Source: Hermatobates lingyangjiaoensis (Eukaryota > Arthropoda > Insecta > Hemiptera > Hermatobatidae). Taken from it: a stretch of 64,000 bases of DNA. Below the pieces are notes generated by a model that saw nothing but the letters and a program-made list of their open reading frames with translations, did no database searches and was not told the DNA's origin. Where the stretch lies: assembly GCA_026182355.1 (NCBI GenBank), contig JAPFBL010000068.1:3117001-3181000 (forward strand), read 5' to 3'. This document shows, piece after piece, positions 1 through 10,300 of this stretch (positions are counted from its first letter, which is position 1; each line of letters begins with the position of its first letter). Position numbers and translations under genes: made by a program.

Positions 1-2036
1 CTGTCAACATGTTGCTGAAATTGTCTTAGGGGGGTATCTATGAAGTACGACCGGCATGATACCAAAATGTCATCTGCATAGATACCCTCTAGTGTCTGTA
101 TGTTTCTATTATTTTTATTCCACTGGGGAAAGTCCTGCAAGTAGAAGTTGAAAAGGATAGGCCCCAGACAAGAGCCTTGGGGAACCCCCCTCTCAATCTT
201 GTACTGCGAGGATAAAGTGTCTCTGGCTTTGACTCTAAAGGATCGTTCAGTTAGATAGGAGTGAACGATCCTTTGGAACCATTGAGGAAGTCCAGCGTCT
301 CCTAGTTTCTTAACAATGCCTTCGTGCCAGACGCAATCAAAGGCCTTGTTAAGGTCGATGGCTAGGGTGTATGTTCTAAGCTTTCTTTGCTTAGCGTAGT
401 GTAAGAAGTTGAGGGTGCGTCGCAGTAACTGAACGCACCCGTGTCCCTTTTTGTATCCAAACTGGATATCTGTGAATTGGAGAAACTCGGATACGTGTTT
501 GAGTAAGACCTTCTCAAATACCTTGCTTAGAGAACTAAGCAAGCTTATAGGCCTGTAGTTACTGGCTAGAGTTGGATCCTTTCCCGGTTTGGGGATAAGG
601 ACTATCCTGGCCTGTTTCCAGGCTGATGGAAAGTAACCAATTTTAATGCAAGCATTAAATATGGAGGTTAGCCAGTTGAGTGTAGGGTCAGGGAGCTGCT
701 TCAGAACGTAGTTATTTACGTCATCCGCACCCGGTGCTTTGCGCCTCGGGAGCCCTTTCAAAATGGTTTTAATTTCTTCCATATTGAGAGAGATAGACTC
801 CTCCGGAGGAGATATACAAGAAGAGAGTTTAGGGCCATCCTCTTTGTATAATTCGCCTAAAGTCTCCGCGAATGCCTCTGCAATCTCCTGAGGAGTAATG
901 CAGAGGCTATTTTTGTGTTTGAGGGCAACAGTCGGCTGTTTAGTCCCTCGCAATCTCCTCAGAAACTGCCAAGCTTCTGGGGTATTGTCTATTTCTTCGA
1001 GTTTTTTATTGAGGGCCTCTTCCCTCATAACTTGTAATCTGTAGCGAATTTGTTTATTAAGTTTATTCACTACAGTTTTGTGTGATGGTAGTTTATACTT
1101 ATTCCAAAGTTTACGGACCTTATTTCTGTACGAGATAAGATTAACTATTTGTTTATCTTGTGGCTTTTCCCACCCTGTGTTGTTTCGTTCAGCTTGCGAT
1201 TTGTTAAGGGCCTCGTGAATAGAGTCAGTTAGGTTTTGAACCTCTCTGTCTATTTCTGCCCGTGTGTTAACCTCTGTTGGGTAGGACATGTGACTAAGTG
1301 TCCTTTTAAACCCCACCCAATCTGTAACGACGGGTTTGGTGGAGGGACATTGCACTACTGAGCCTGTCAACTCCATGAGGACTGGATAGTGATCAGAAGA
1401 AAGCTCCTGGATCGTTTCCAGCCTCACAGCCGGAGCCTTGGAGTTGGCAATAGCTAAGTCGATGGTGCTAGCAGTCCTGGCTGTTATGTGAGTTGGAACT
1501 GCTGGATAGTAGATGTTTAGGCCAAGCCTGTTACAGGCGCTTAACAAGGCTTTTCCCATCTTTCTATCCCTCGAGCAGTTCCACATTGTGTGTTGTGTGT
1601 TGAAGTCTCCTCCCATGATCGTGGGGGTTGACGTCCCCATAAACTTCTTTAGGGTTTTGTGGGGTATCATTGTGTTCGGTGTATTATACACCGATACCAA
1701 CCTTAATGGTTTACCATTATGTTGGACCTGTATTGAAGTGTTTTCTAGCTTGACCTCTAGGTTAGCTGGCAGTGTTGTATAGGGTATGTCTAACCTGACG
1801 GCTATAAGAGTTCCTCCATGACTCTTTTCTGCCGTTCTAGGGTAAGACTTTCTATCAGTTCTGCTGATTGAGTAACCAGGTAGACTGAACTTGTGTTGTG
1901 GTGCTAAGTGAGTTTCACTGAGCAGCACTATGTCAATGGAGTGACGGTTGAGGAACTCCGAGAGCTCGTTCCTCTTTGCGCGAATTCCGTTCGCGTTCCA
2001 GATAAGGGCTCTTAGTCTTCTATTATCTCTGTTCAT
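1..2036 (-). CDS. LINE ORF2: AP endonuclease and reverse transcriptase (partial, runs off the left edge)
   Basis: ORF2 nicks target DNA and copies the element RNA by target-primed reverse transcription. From ATG at 2036 I read about 678 codons with no stop down to base 1. The N-terminal third is an exonuclease/endonuclease/phosphatase fold: WNANGI near residue 13, LLSETHL near 40, GGDFNTQH near 145 and SSDHYPV near 215. The reverse transcriptase follows with YRPISLLSSLSKVFEK, AIDLNKAFDCVWH (motif A), RGVPQGSCLGPILFNFY (motif B) and IYADDILVS (motif C, catalytic DD). The start codon overlaps the ORF1 stop as ATGA, a geometry that suits termination-reinitiation. The C-terminal end is not in the window. 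The clade call rests on the ORF1 knuckles and RT motifs, not on a phylogeny. Confidence 0.93.
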   Translation of the reverse strand, partial: MNRDNRRLRALIWNANGIRAKRNELSEFLNRHSIDIVLLSETHLAPQHKFSLPGYSISRTDRKSYPRTAEKSHGGTLIAVRLDIPYTTLPANLEVKLENTSIQVQHNGKPLRLVSVYNTPNTMIPHKTLKKFMGTSTPTIMGGDFNTQHTMWNCSRDRKMGKALLSACNRLGLNIYYPAVPTHITARTASTIDLAIANSKAPAVRLETIQELSSDHYPVLMELTGSVVQCPSTKPVVTDWVGFKRTLSHMSYPTEVNTRAEIDREVQNLTDSIHEALNKSQAERNNTGWEKPQDKQIVNLISYRNKVRKLWNKYKLPSHKTVVNKLNKQIRYRLQVMREEALNKKLEEIDNTPEAWQFLRRLRGTKQPTVALKHKNSLCITPQEIAEAFAETLGELYKEDGPKLSSCISPPEESISLNMEEIKTILKGLPRRKAPGADDVNNYVLKQLPDPTLNWLTSIFNACIKIGYFPSAWKQARIVLIPKPGKDPTLASNYRPISLLSSLSKVFEKVLLKHVSEFLQFTDIQFGYKKGHGCVQLLRRTLNFLHYAKQRKLRTYTLAIDLNKAFDCVWHEGIVKKLGDAGLPQWFQRIVHSYLTERSFRVKARDTLSSQYKIERGVPQGSCLGPILFNFYLQDFPQWNKNNRNIQTLEGIYADDILVSCRSYFIDTPLRQFQQHVD

Positions 2037-2464
2037 GACAGCAGAGCAATAGTAGCATGGTCCCGCAGAGAGATAGTATCTATCTCTTTGGACATTCGTA
2101 CTGCCGCACTTAGGCGAGACAATAACGAACTGTCCTGTAAGGCCTTGATGACCATCAAGAGGTCGTTTTCCTCTTGAACAGGTTGGGTAGTTTGGGAGGC
2201 AGGCTGGCTGGAGGCACCAAGAGCCTGTTTATAAGACACTCCCTTTTTTACGAGGGAGTTCTTAGGTTTCCTCCTCTTAGTTTGCGCCTTGAAGTAAGTG
2301 CAGCCTCTGTAATTGGCAGGATGCTCTCCCTTACAATTTGAGCAAGAGGGTGGCGCACCCTCAGGCTTCTTACACTCTTTATAATGGTGCGCATCCGCGC
2401 ATTTAACGCACTTGGGGTGAAAGTTGCAGTATGCCTGCGTGTGGCCCACACGCTGACACCTATG

Positions 2465-2470
<6 letters not shown>
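2033..2470 (-). pseudogene. LINE ORF1 (gag-like, zinc knuckles), 5'-truncated
   Basis: This is the nucleic-acid-binding ORF1 protein that packages LINE RNA. It carries three knuckles in the classical arrangement CX2CX4HX4C (starting CHRCQRVGH), CX2CX3HX4C (CVKCADAH) and CX2CX3HX6C (CSNCKGEH), then a basic patch and a Ser/Gln-rich tail, and ends in TGA at 2035-2033. The frame begins inside a (TA)n tract, so everything N-terminal to the knuckles is missing. It cannot be a full ORF1, and the copy is probably unable to move on its own. Confidence 0.88.

Positions 2471-2505
<35 letters not shown>
2471..2505. repeat. (TA)n microsatellite, left of the palindrome
   Basis: A pure TA tract of about 35 bp sits between the truncated LINE ORF1 and the left arm of the 232-bp palindrome. 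A matching TA tract lies on the other side at 2777-2818. Confidence 0.95.
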
Positions 2506-2508
<3 letters not shown>

Positions 2509-2748
2509 TCGATGCGATGTTGACCAATGGGAGTAGAGTTACAGGTCCAAGCGTACGGTCCCAGTTGCCCGCTGCTCAGCAAAAAGCCTTTGCGTTCTGC
2601 CAATAGGTATAGAGGTTGCACAGTCCCTCTGTAACCTCTATACCTATTGGCAGAACGCAAAGGCTTTTTGCTGAGCAGCGGGCAACTGGGACCTTACGCT
2701 TGGACCTGTAACTCTACTCCCATTGGTCAACATCGCATCGAATCATAT
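2502..2748. repeat. Near-perfect palindrome / fold-back element flanked by (TA)n
   Basis: The arms at 2502-2617 and 2633-2748 (116 bp each) are reverse complements with one mismatch seen (in the GCGTACGG / CCTTACGC segment), around a 15-base loop. The arms contain no coding motif I recognise. The structure sits between two (TA)n tracts and cuts the LINE ORF1. It could be a young TA-targeting fold-back MITE or an inverted-duplication artefact of assembly. Confidence 0.9.
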
Positions 2749-2773
2749 TCCTTTCCCCGGACAACCCATAGAA

Positions 2774-2776
<3 letters not shown>

Positions 2777-2818
<42 letters not shown>
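2777..2818. repeat. (TA)n microsatellite, right of the palindrome
   Basis: About 40 bp of TA, separated from the right palindrome arm by 28 bp of unique sequence starting TCCTTTCCCC. Confidence 0.95.
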
Positions 2819-2826
<8 letters not shown>

Positions 2827-4204
2827 TACGACCTATTGTTTTTTTAATTAATTTCTTGGATAACTTTTCCAAATCCCTTAAAAGTTTTTTAAATTCACGA
2901 GGAACTAGGTACATCAACTCACCATACTTGCGAAGCGACGTTTGGAGACTGCTTCGCAAGTGTGCTTGGTGTCCCTATCTCAACTCTCCTGATGATGGTT
3001 CAACCGAAAATTAGAGACAGTAAGTGTGTTCGTTTTTTTTTCAGTGCCTGTGGTTTACTATGAAACGTTTGTTGTTCTTTTGGATCATTTTCCTGTTTAC
3101 AAAATATATATATCTATATATACATGTTTAAAAAATTAAACTGTCTACGAGGAAAAGTCAAATTAATGAGAAATCACACCCAGAAAAACAGTAGTAAAAA
3201 CTCATTTTTATATTACTTTACCAGTCATGATGACGGTGGAAACCAAAATTTAAAAGTTAGTTTTTATCTGTTTTCCCAGTAATAGGAATTTTTTCCTTGT
3301 TGATGGTTTCATTTTTTTAATTTACATATTTTAAGATAAACTGAAACTCCAAACTTATTTTATCTTTAGATTTTCAGTTGAGAGTCTCTTGCTTTTGTTG
3401 TATTAAGCAATGGCGAAAAAGATAGGGAAACAAGTTGGTGATAAATGTCAGAAAACATAAATCCTTACTACTTAAGTCGTATCGATAACAAATTTAAATG
3501 TCTGTATGATGTGAGGACACTTTGGTTCTTGAATACAGTAGTTTTAAACAACTCTGCATTGTTTGCGAACACATCCCTGAGCCATGAACTTCCCAGCTGG
3601 TAGGGTGGTTTATCAGCATTCCATTCTTACGGTTTAAGCCTACTCCTATTCGCATATTTCATAACATGGCAGCAACGTTTTTAATTAAACAGATTGCAAG
3701 TCTAAATTTTGTCTGTAATTTGATATCATAAATAAATATTCATTAGCACATAATGATAATGGCACTATAATGTGTATAAACTATTTTCCTAAGGTTACCG
3801 TAATATTTTGCATGCAATACTTTTGAAAGAATAAAATTTGAATATTTATTTCTGACCGTAAGGCACAGTATAAATATAGAAATTGTTTACCAGATTTAAT
3901 GTGCAACATTAATTTAATGTTTAACATTAATTAATGTTCATTAGTGGATCTCAGATCTGTCAAAAACAAATATTTAAAATTTGCTAAAATATAGTTGCGA
4001 ACTAAATATTATATTGATATAGGTATTTGAAAACAGTATTTTAATACTATTCAATGTTTTTTTAAAAGAGTTGTATTGTTTTAGAATTAAGTTCCATGTA
4101 GGAACTGTTTATGATTTCCATGTTAGAACATGTGATTCTTAGAAATTTATTGTACTTAGTGTACCGTGTTTTTGTTTTTGACTGTGTATGCTTTGTTTCC
4201 TCAG
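2819..4204. other. fry intron sequence, no gene seen
   Basis: AT-rich DNA between the palindrome cluster and the first visible fry exon. A 10-bp inverted repeat (CTTGCGAAGC .. GCTTCGCAAG) lies near 2929-2962 just upstream of the hammerhead-like motif and may belong to the same mobile element. Nothing coding was found; the preceding fry exon is outside the window. Confidence 0.6.
2981..3020 (+). ncRNA. Hammerhead-ribozyme-like motif (Penelope type), candidate
   Basis: CTGATGA at 2989-2995 is followed by a short hairpin (GGT..ACC) and GAAA at 3006-3009, the two conserved boxes of a hammerhead core. After GAAA the bases make a self-complementary AATT and then A, and the next bases GAGA can pair with TCTC just before the first box as stem I. 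Penelope-like elements are known to carry minimal hammerheads. One extra base sits between the CTGATGA box and stem II, so activity is uncertain. Confidence 0.35.
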
Positions 4205-4304
4205 GCTTCCACTAGATCGTCCCGATGCCCGAGACAAGATAGATAAAATCCAACAGCAACTCAAATGGAACAATTTCCCAGGATTGCATGCTTTACTTCT
4301 TAAG
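4205..4304 (+). CDS. fry: fry exon a (first visible)
   Basis: Acceptor tcctcag, donor gtaaac. One base completes the preceding codon, then 33 codons including [20 protein letters not shown]; ends in phase 0. This is the start of the helical C-terminal cell-morphogenesis region. Confidence 0.88.
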
Positions 4305-7300
4305 GTAAACTCAACAGAAGTGGTATTTTAAATGTATTTCTGGCAAAGTAAAAGTCATTCGATGTGAGCTAGTTTTGTGACTGGTGTTACACCTGGAAGG
4401 TTGGATTTGTTTGGCTCATTACCCTAGACAAGGCCTCATTCACTAATAAACTTTTCCCCTTGCCCATGTTCTTTCCTTCCACCACAACGGTCGGAACTAT
4501 AATTACAGAATTTAGATTCTGTAAATTTGTGACTTACTAATTGCTTAAATTTATTCTGGATAAGAAACTATTGAAAGGCATGGTTTATTTATGGAGGCTT
4601 TTATTCCTCTGTCTGCATTAAATATTACGCAATTATTAAATATTAATTATATTTATTTAAATATATAATATTGAATTATTAAGTACCACATAGTAACTGA
4701 TGGTATTAGTATTAGTATTATTTCCAACTCTTCTAAGTGTTGATATTGTTTCATGTTCTAGTGACTGAATCATGTGACTGATATTAGTTACGTAGCCTGT
4801 CTAATAGACGTTACGGATTAATTTTAGCAGCCAATTATTTGAATATATATATATATATATATGTTTATATAAAAAGTTTTCACATAAACACGTGAAATAA
4901 CAATCAATGATCAAACCACAATTATATATTAATTGTAATTAAATATATTAAACAGAGTCAGAAGTAAGAAGAGCTTTTACAATCTACAAATCTACAATCA
5001 AAATACTACATGTATTTTGAGATCCAATATATTAGGGATTTGTTGATACATTAAGGGTCAAAAAATTAATATATAGTTTATTATTTATCTTTAGGATAAT
5101 AAAAATTTTGTTACATCTATATATATCATAACAAAATGTAGTACAATTTTATTTAAATGTTCTGCAATAGATTTCTGAATATGTGAAAGTGATCAACTTC
5201 CGAATCATTAAAGACGCAAACGGGCTTTGGGCCTTTAGTCATTCCATTGCTGAGAAGTAGAGAGTGTGTAGTTTGTTTCTGTGGTTGGAACAACTATATA
5301 GATGTATATAGTCGTTTCTTACAGATGAATATGGACACTTGTTTCGTTATAGGGATGTACCAACCCGGCAACGTTTGAGGCAGTCATCGGAGTACTTAGT
5401 CAGCTAACACCTCTCCTCTACTTGCCTGTTGTTGATCCTACTCAAACTTTGGCCTTTCCGATGAACGTCATTGCTCTTCTACCCTACATGATCCTCCACT
5501 ACGAAGACACCAATCATTTATGCATCATGTCCTCTGAGAATATAGCACAAGTATCATATTTATATGTTCAGAATTACTTTTTAATGCTTTCTAATAGCTT
5601 TTAATACAAAATTAAATTAGTAAATGCTTCTAAGCGTAAATGTTGTTACTGACATTAAAAAAATAATTAACCAATATATCTGACATTAACTACCATGTAC
5701 GTACATCTTCTCCTTCGTTGAAACGGTTCCTCAACCTGGCCACCCTCAAAAGCAAACTTGAAAATGGATTTGTTACAAAACTGGATGAGTAAGGAGGTAT
5801 ACGAGGTAAGGTCTAATAACCTCTGTACACTAGAAGCCTTATAATTACCTTTAGTATCTCAAAGGTTGTAATGTAGTCAGCTTGCAGGAGATGAGAATCT
5901 GACCGTCCAACTGGTTTGGAATACATCATTCCAGACTGGTTCAGAAATTGAATAAATGATTAAACTAATCGTTTCTGATAATCTGTCACTTGAAATCATG
6001 TATCTGACCTTTCATCTGTTATTGGTGATCTTTCTTCTTAATTTTTGATATTTTCTAAACAAAATTGCTGTTTATTCTGCTGGAACGGAAAAGAGATTTT
6101 ACAATTTATGGTTATAAATAAAATGGGAATAATTACATATGTCATTATATATTTTAAATGAATTTTCTAGAGTTTAAATGTTTGACAGCCTAAGAGATAG
6201 CTTTGTATTCACCTTGGATTTAGCTTTTATTCTTGCTGATGATAGGATAAAATATCTAATACAGAAGTTTTAACAAACATTTCCAAGTTTTAGTGGTAAT
6301 GAGGTGTTTTCTAGTTCTTATATGAGATTCTAAACTTATTGATTTGGTTTTACATAGGTTGTTTGAAAATGTTTGATACTTTATAGGTGAGTAATGAAAA
6401 AGGAAAGAAACTAGAAAATCTAGCTGCAGTGATGACTCAGTATTCCATAAGGAACTTTAGCAAGGGAAGCTTTCACTGGACCAAGTGCGTAGTGAAGTAC
6501 GTTTACGACTCTTACTCCCACATGTCTCTCAGCATGTTGACCTTTCTGATGGAGGTAACACAGCCTTTCACTTAATCAGCTCAGCGCTCCAACTCATCTT
6601 ACTCACTTTCAACTTCTTGCGTAGGTTCTTGAGAAAGGTCCATCAATGGTCCAGTTGCCGATCCTAAGCATTACCCATTGCCTCCTTGATTACATAGATT
6701 TGGCGTCGACTGCATCTCAGTCTATTAACGCTGATGTTTTGCGGATTATCTCCAAATATATTGAGGTAATACTAAATCTATTAACTTAGTAAGTTTATTT
6801 TTAAATAATTTAAATGTGAAGAGTACTTTATGTACGAGTTCTGGCAGAATCGGACTGACTGACTCCATAATAAAACTACCCATCAATCTATTCCCTTGGG
6901 GTACGTTGTTTCCAATCTTTAATCAATTATGGGATCCTTGAACTTAAATGTCAATCATCGTACTTCTTTCTTCATCTTCATTATGAGTCACATTGAGAAG
7001 GAAGTCTAATTCGATGTAATCAAAGTAAATGCAAAACGAAACTATATGAAAAAATGTGGAGTAACATACATTCAATTTTACTATAAGTATACATATTAAC
7101 CTCTTTTTCCATCAATTTAATTTTGGATTTATTTTAATGCGACTATACCTTTTTATCATTGATAACAAAAATAGAATCATCATTCTAGAACAACTTACAA
7201 GTTAATTGTTTTTTAACAACCTGACAACAGACGAAAATTAATTGTTGTCATTTTTAGGGTGAATTTCCAATTTAAAGTTTTCTATGTTCAAACATTTTTA

Positions 7301-10300
7301 ACATGCAGAATTCATGTTAAGACAATACCTAATACGAAATTTAAGTATCTAGAACCACCAGAAGTGGGGGTCTTAGTTGTTATCAGTTTGCAGGGTCGTC
7401 TCTAGGAAGATGCGGGGACCGGCCCAACTCAACCACTGCGGGGCCTCCCCATCTACAAATTTTTATATATATAAAAAATTGTTATATTGGTTATATTGTT
7501 AAGGTATTAGAAATAATAACAGGTTAGAAGTTTCAATTTTATTTGAAAATAAAATCTACAGCTTGCATGACAGATTAACCAGTGAATAAGTCATTTATCC
7601 GATGTTACTACCGTCGTCCAGTGGAGCCCAGGGTGGTTCCCCGGGTTTGTCCTAGCTAAAGAACAGGTCAATTTGTCTAATATACCTTTCCCTTTCAAAA
7701 TTATCTAAATACAATAAGGTTCTTTATTATTTGACAGCCCTGATGACTGTCAAATGCCATTCGATTTGTCAAATGGTACGGTTGTGGAGTGTTTAAATAA
7801 TCTCGAAAGACATCCATCCAGACAAAAGCCTGCTTACATGGATAATGTATTCACAGTACCTCAAGGCCTGTAATAAATTCATCAAAATCTAATTTGTTTT
7901 CATAACTTCTATGATTTATATTAATAACGAAAAAATGACCACGTATATGATAAAAAGTCAAAAATCAAGCTTTTAATGTATTCATACAGAGAATAAAATC
8001 TTCTTTGATTTTGTATCACCATTCTTATGTTAATTTATTTATAACTGTATGTATTACACATATTAATAATTATTTTACAGGTATTTAACCGAATCAGTAC
8101 GATAAAGCGATGAAGATGTATTGACTATGTCCAAGAACTCATACTATCAAATGCTTTGACTTCTACAAGTCTGCCTCATATTTCCTTTAGTAGTTTCATA
8201 TGATGTAAAATTAACGTAAACTTTTTTTTGAACATCTTCCAAAGTATAATACATTTATTTCGCAGAATTCTGAAAAAAATGTTTAAGTAAAATACATCAG
8301 TAGTATAGGCAAGGTTTACTAACAGTTGAGTTCCGCCTGTTTTGATCTTTCTTAACTCTTCTGTATAAGTCCGAAATAGTAGAAATTATTTACAGTTCGT
8401 CTACGTTACAAGGGCTATTTTTAAGTATAATAAAAATTTTGATCCTTAAGTATAATATCAAAATGATCTCTCAAACGGTGTAACCTGTAGTGGGCTCACA
8501 AACTTTTGACTACAAACCCATCCTTAAAAGCACAGACACCATAAAAAAAAACTTCTCATATTGACTGAGTGGACCTAAAAACCGTCAAAATTCTAAATTT
8601 TTATATAGATTTTTTTCATGATAACTATACTTTACTTAAAGTAAAGTGAAAAGGAGCAGTGTCTAAAAAAACACCAAAGTAAAAATTGTTCTTTTGAATT
8701 CTTAGAAATGTATACTATGATACATCATTCTTGATTTATATCTTGGTAAAGATTTTTCAAACCGGAATAAAAAGTTGATGTGTCGTACTTTGGACATCTC
8801 CGTTCTTAACAATGGTGCCGATATGATGCCATATCATATCGTAAACAAAGTCAACGCCTAGAAACTTAAATTTTAAATTTTGTTTGGATATCTGAAGAGA
8901 ACCATTATTATTCGCGTCTTAGATTTTTTGTTAGATTTGGAAATTTAGACTTGCAAAGTTCTAAATACACTTGTATTTTTTTTATAAATTAATTAATAAG
9001 AAGGTTTAAAAGCGTTTTTAATGTTTGACTTATGCTTTTCTATCATGCGCTTTTATTGTGATTCATCTGTAGTACAACATATGTTCTTTCCTGTTCTTTA
9101 TTATTATATAAGGCTGCCTAAAACACTCTACATAAAATATAATTTAATCCAATGTTATCATATACTGGTTCGAAAAGATTAAATAGTAGAAACGAAAGTG
9201 TTTTGTTATTTCAAAACAAATAAAACTGAATCCTTTAAAATAAATAAAATGGCAGAAAATAAAAATCGTTACAACAAAAATGAATAGCTGTTATACAAGG
9301 TAGCGTTTTGTTCAAAGCTAACGAAGTTATTTTCTCAAATCACATAACACCGTCCTCAGTATGAGGAAGGTTTGTGGGATTAATTTTCCCTTTAATTTCG
9401 TCTCTGTCACTCACTGCCTTTCATGTATTAAAGAGAAATACGTTTTAATTAAAGGTTGTATTTAATTATAACCACTGCCATCGATGAAAGAGGTCTTTTT
9501 AATCTAAAGTAATTATTTGAAACATGATTTTTTGTAAAACTTTGTTTCAATATATACTGAATATCCATTGAAATAAAGTATTTTCAGTAAATAATATTAT
9601 TATACAATAATCTTATTTTAAATGCTTATAAGTATGTAAGTAACCCTTATCGTAACTTCAATGAAGAGTAGCTAAAGATGTCGAGCAGCAACTGGACACA
9701 TTAATTAAAAGTCAAAATAGACTTTCAAATCTATGTCTAGCTTTCCTCGATCGATGTACTACATATATATTGCTATAATTGGGAATATTGTCTCGTAGGG
9801 ACCTCACTGGAAGGAGGCTCTCAAGATAATCAAACTGGTGGTCAACAGGTCTTCGACCTTGACCGCCCCGCCACACTCCTCGCATCACACGCACTGGGAA
9901 ACGTCACCTCATCCCTCCTTCACCGAGACTGAAACCTTCACCAAAAAAGAACTCCCTGGTGACTTTTCTATTTCTATATTTGAGAGTATTGTCTAGAATA
10001 ATAAAAGTAACATTATGTTTACATGAAAGCAGTCATAAGAATGTTTATTGTTTATTAAACATAATGCCAATGGCGTAGCAACCATTTTTGCCGCCCGGGG
10101 TGGTCGTAAGATTTGCCCCCCTCCCCCACCCACACACCCGCTGCCCGTTATTATCCCTTAACTTTAAAAACTCCAGAACGTCCTGAAAATACTTATTTTG
10201 ATGGAATTACAATCAAGGATCTAATTGTAGACTGCTGTCATTTGTCCCAGAATTTTATTTTATTACCGCACTCGTACACGTATACAGTTGTTATCAATGA

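Larger units (their letters stand above)
1..2470 (-). mobile_element. Jockey-clade non-LTR retrotransposon (LINE), 5' part
   Basis: Two minus-strand frames read from about 2467 down to the left edge: a gag-like ORF1 with three CCHC knuckles, then an endonuclease/reverse-transcriptase ORF2. The order and the knuckle spacing are those of Jockey-type LINEs. The element is antisense to fry and lies upstream of the first visible fry exon, presumably in an intron. ORF1 lacks its N-terminal half because a (TA)n tract and a palindrome follow at 2471. The 3' end of the element lies outside the window. An undamaged ORF2 points to recent insertion. Confidence 0.93.
6766..9798. other. fry intron, with a hAT-like MITE relic and a dispersed repeat
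   Basis: About 3 kb of AT-rich intron. It contains a degraded element at 7391-7742 and a copy of an old dispersed repeat at 8440-8655. No exon-like reading frame was seen elsewhere. Confidence 0.6.

Noticed and set aside
5700..5815. Exon-like stretch with a GTAAGG donor between fry exons b and c
   Set aside because: There is no suitable acceptor, the frame has a stop, and exons b and c already join in phase with contiguous family sequence.
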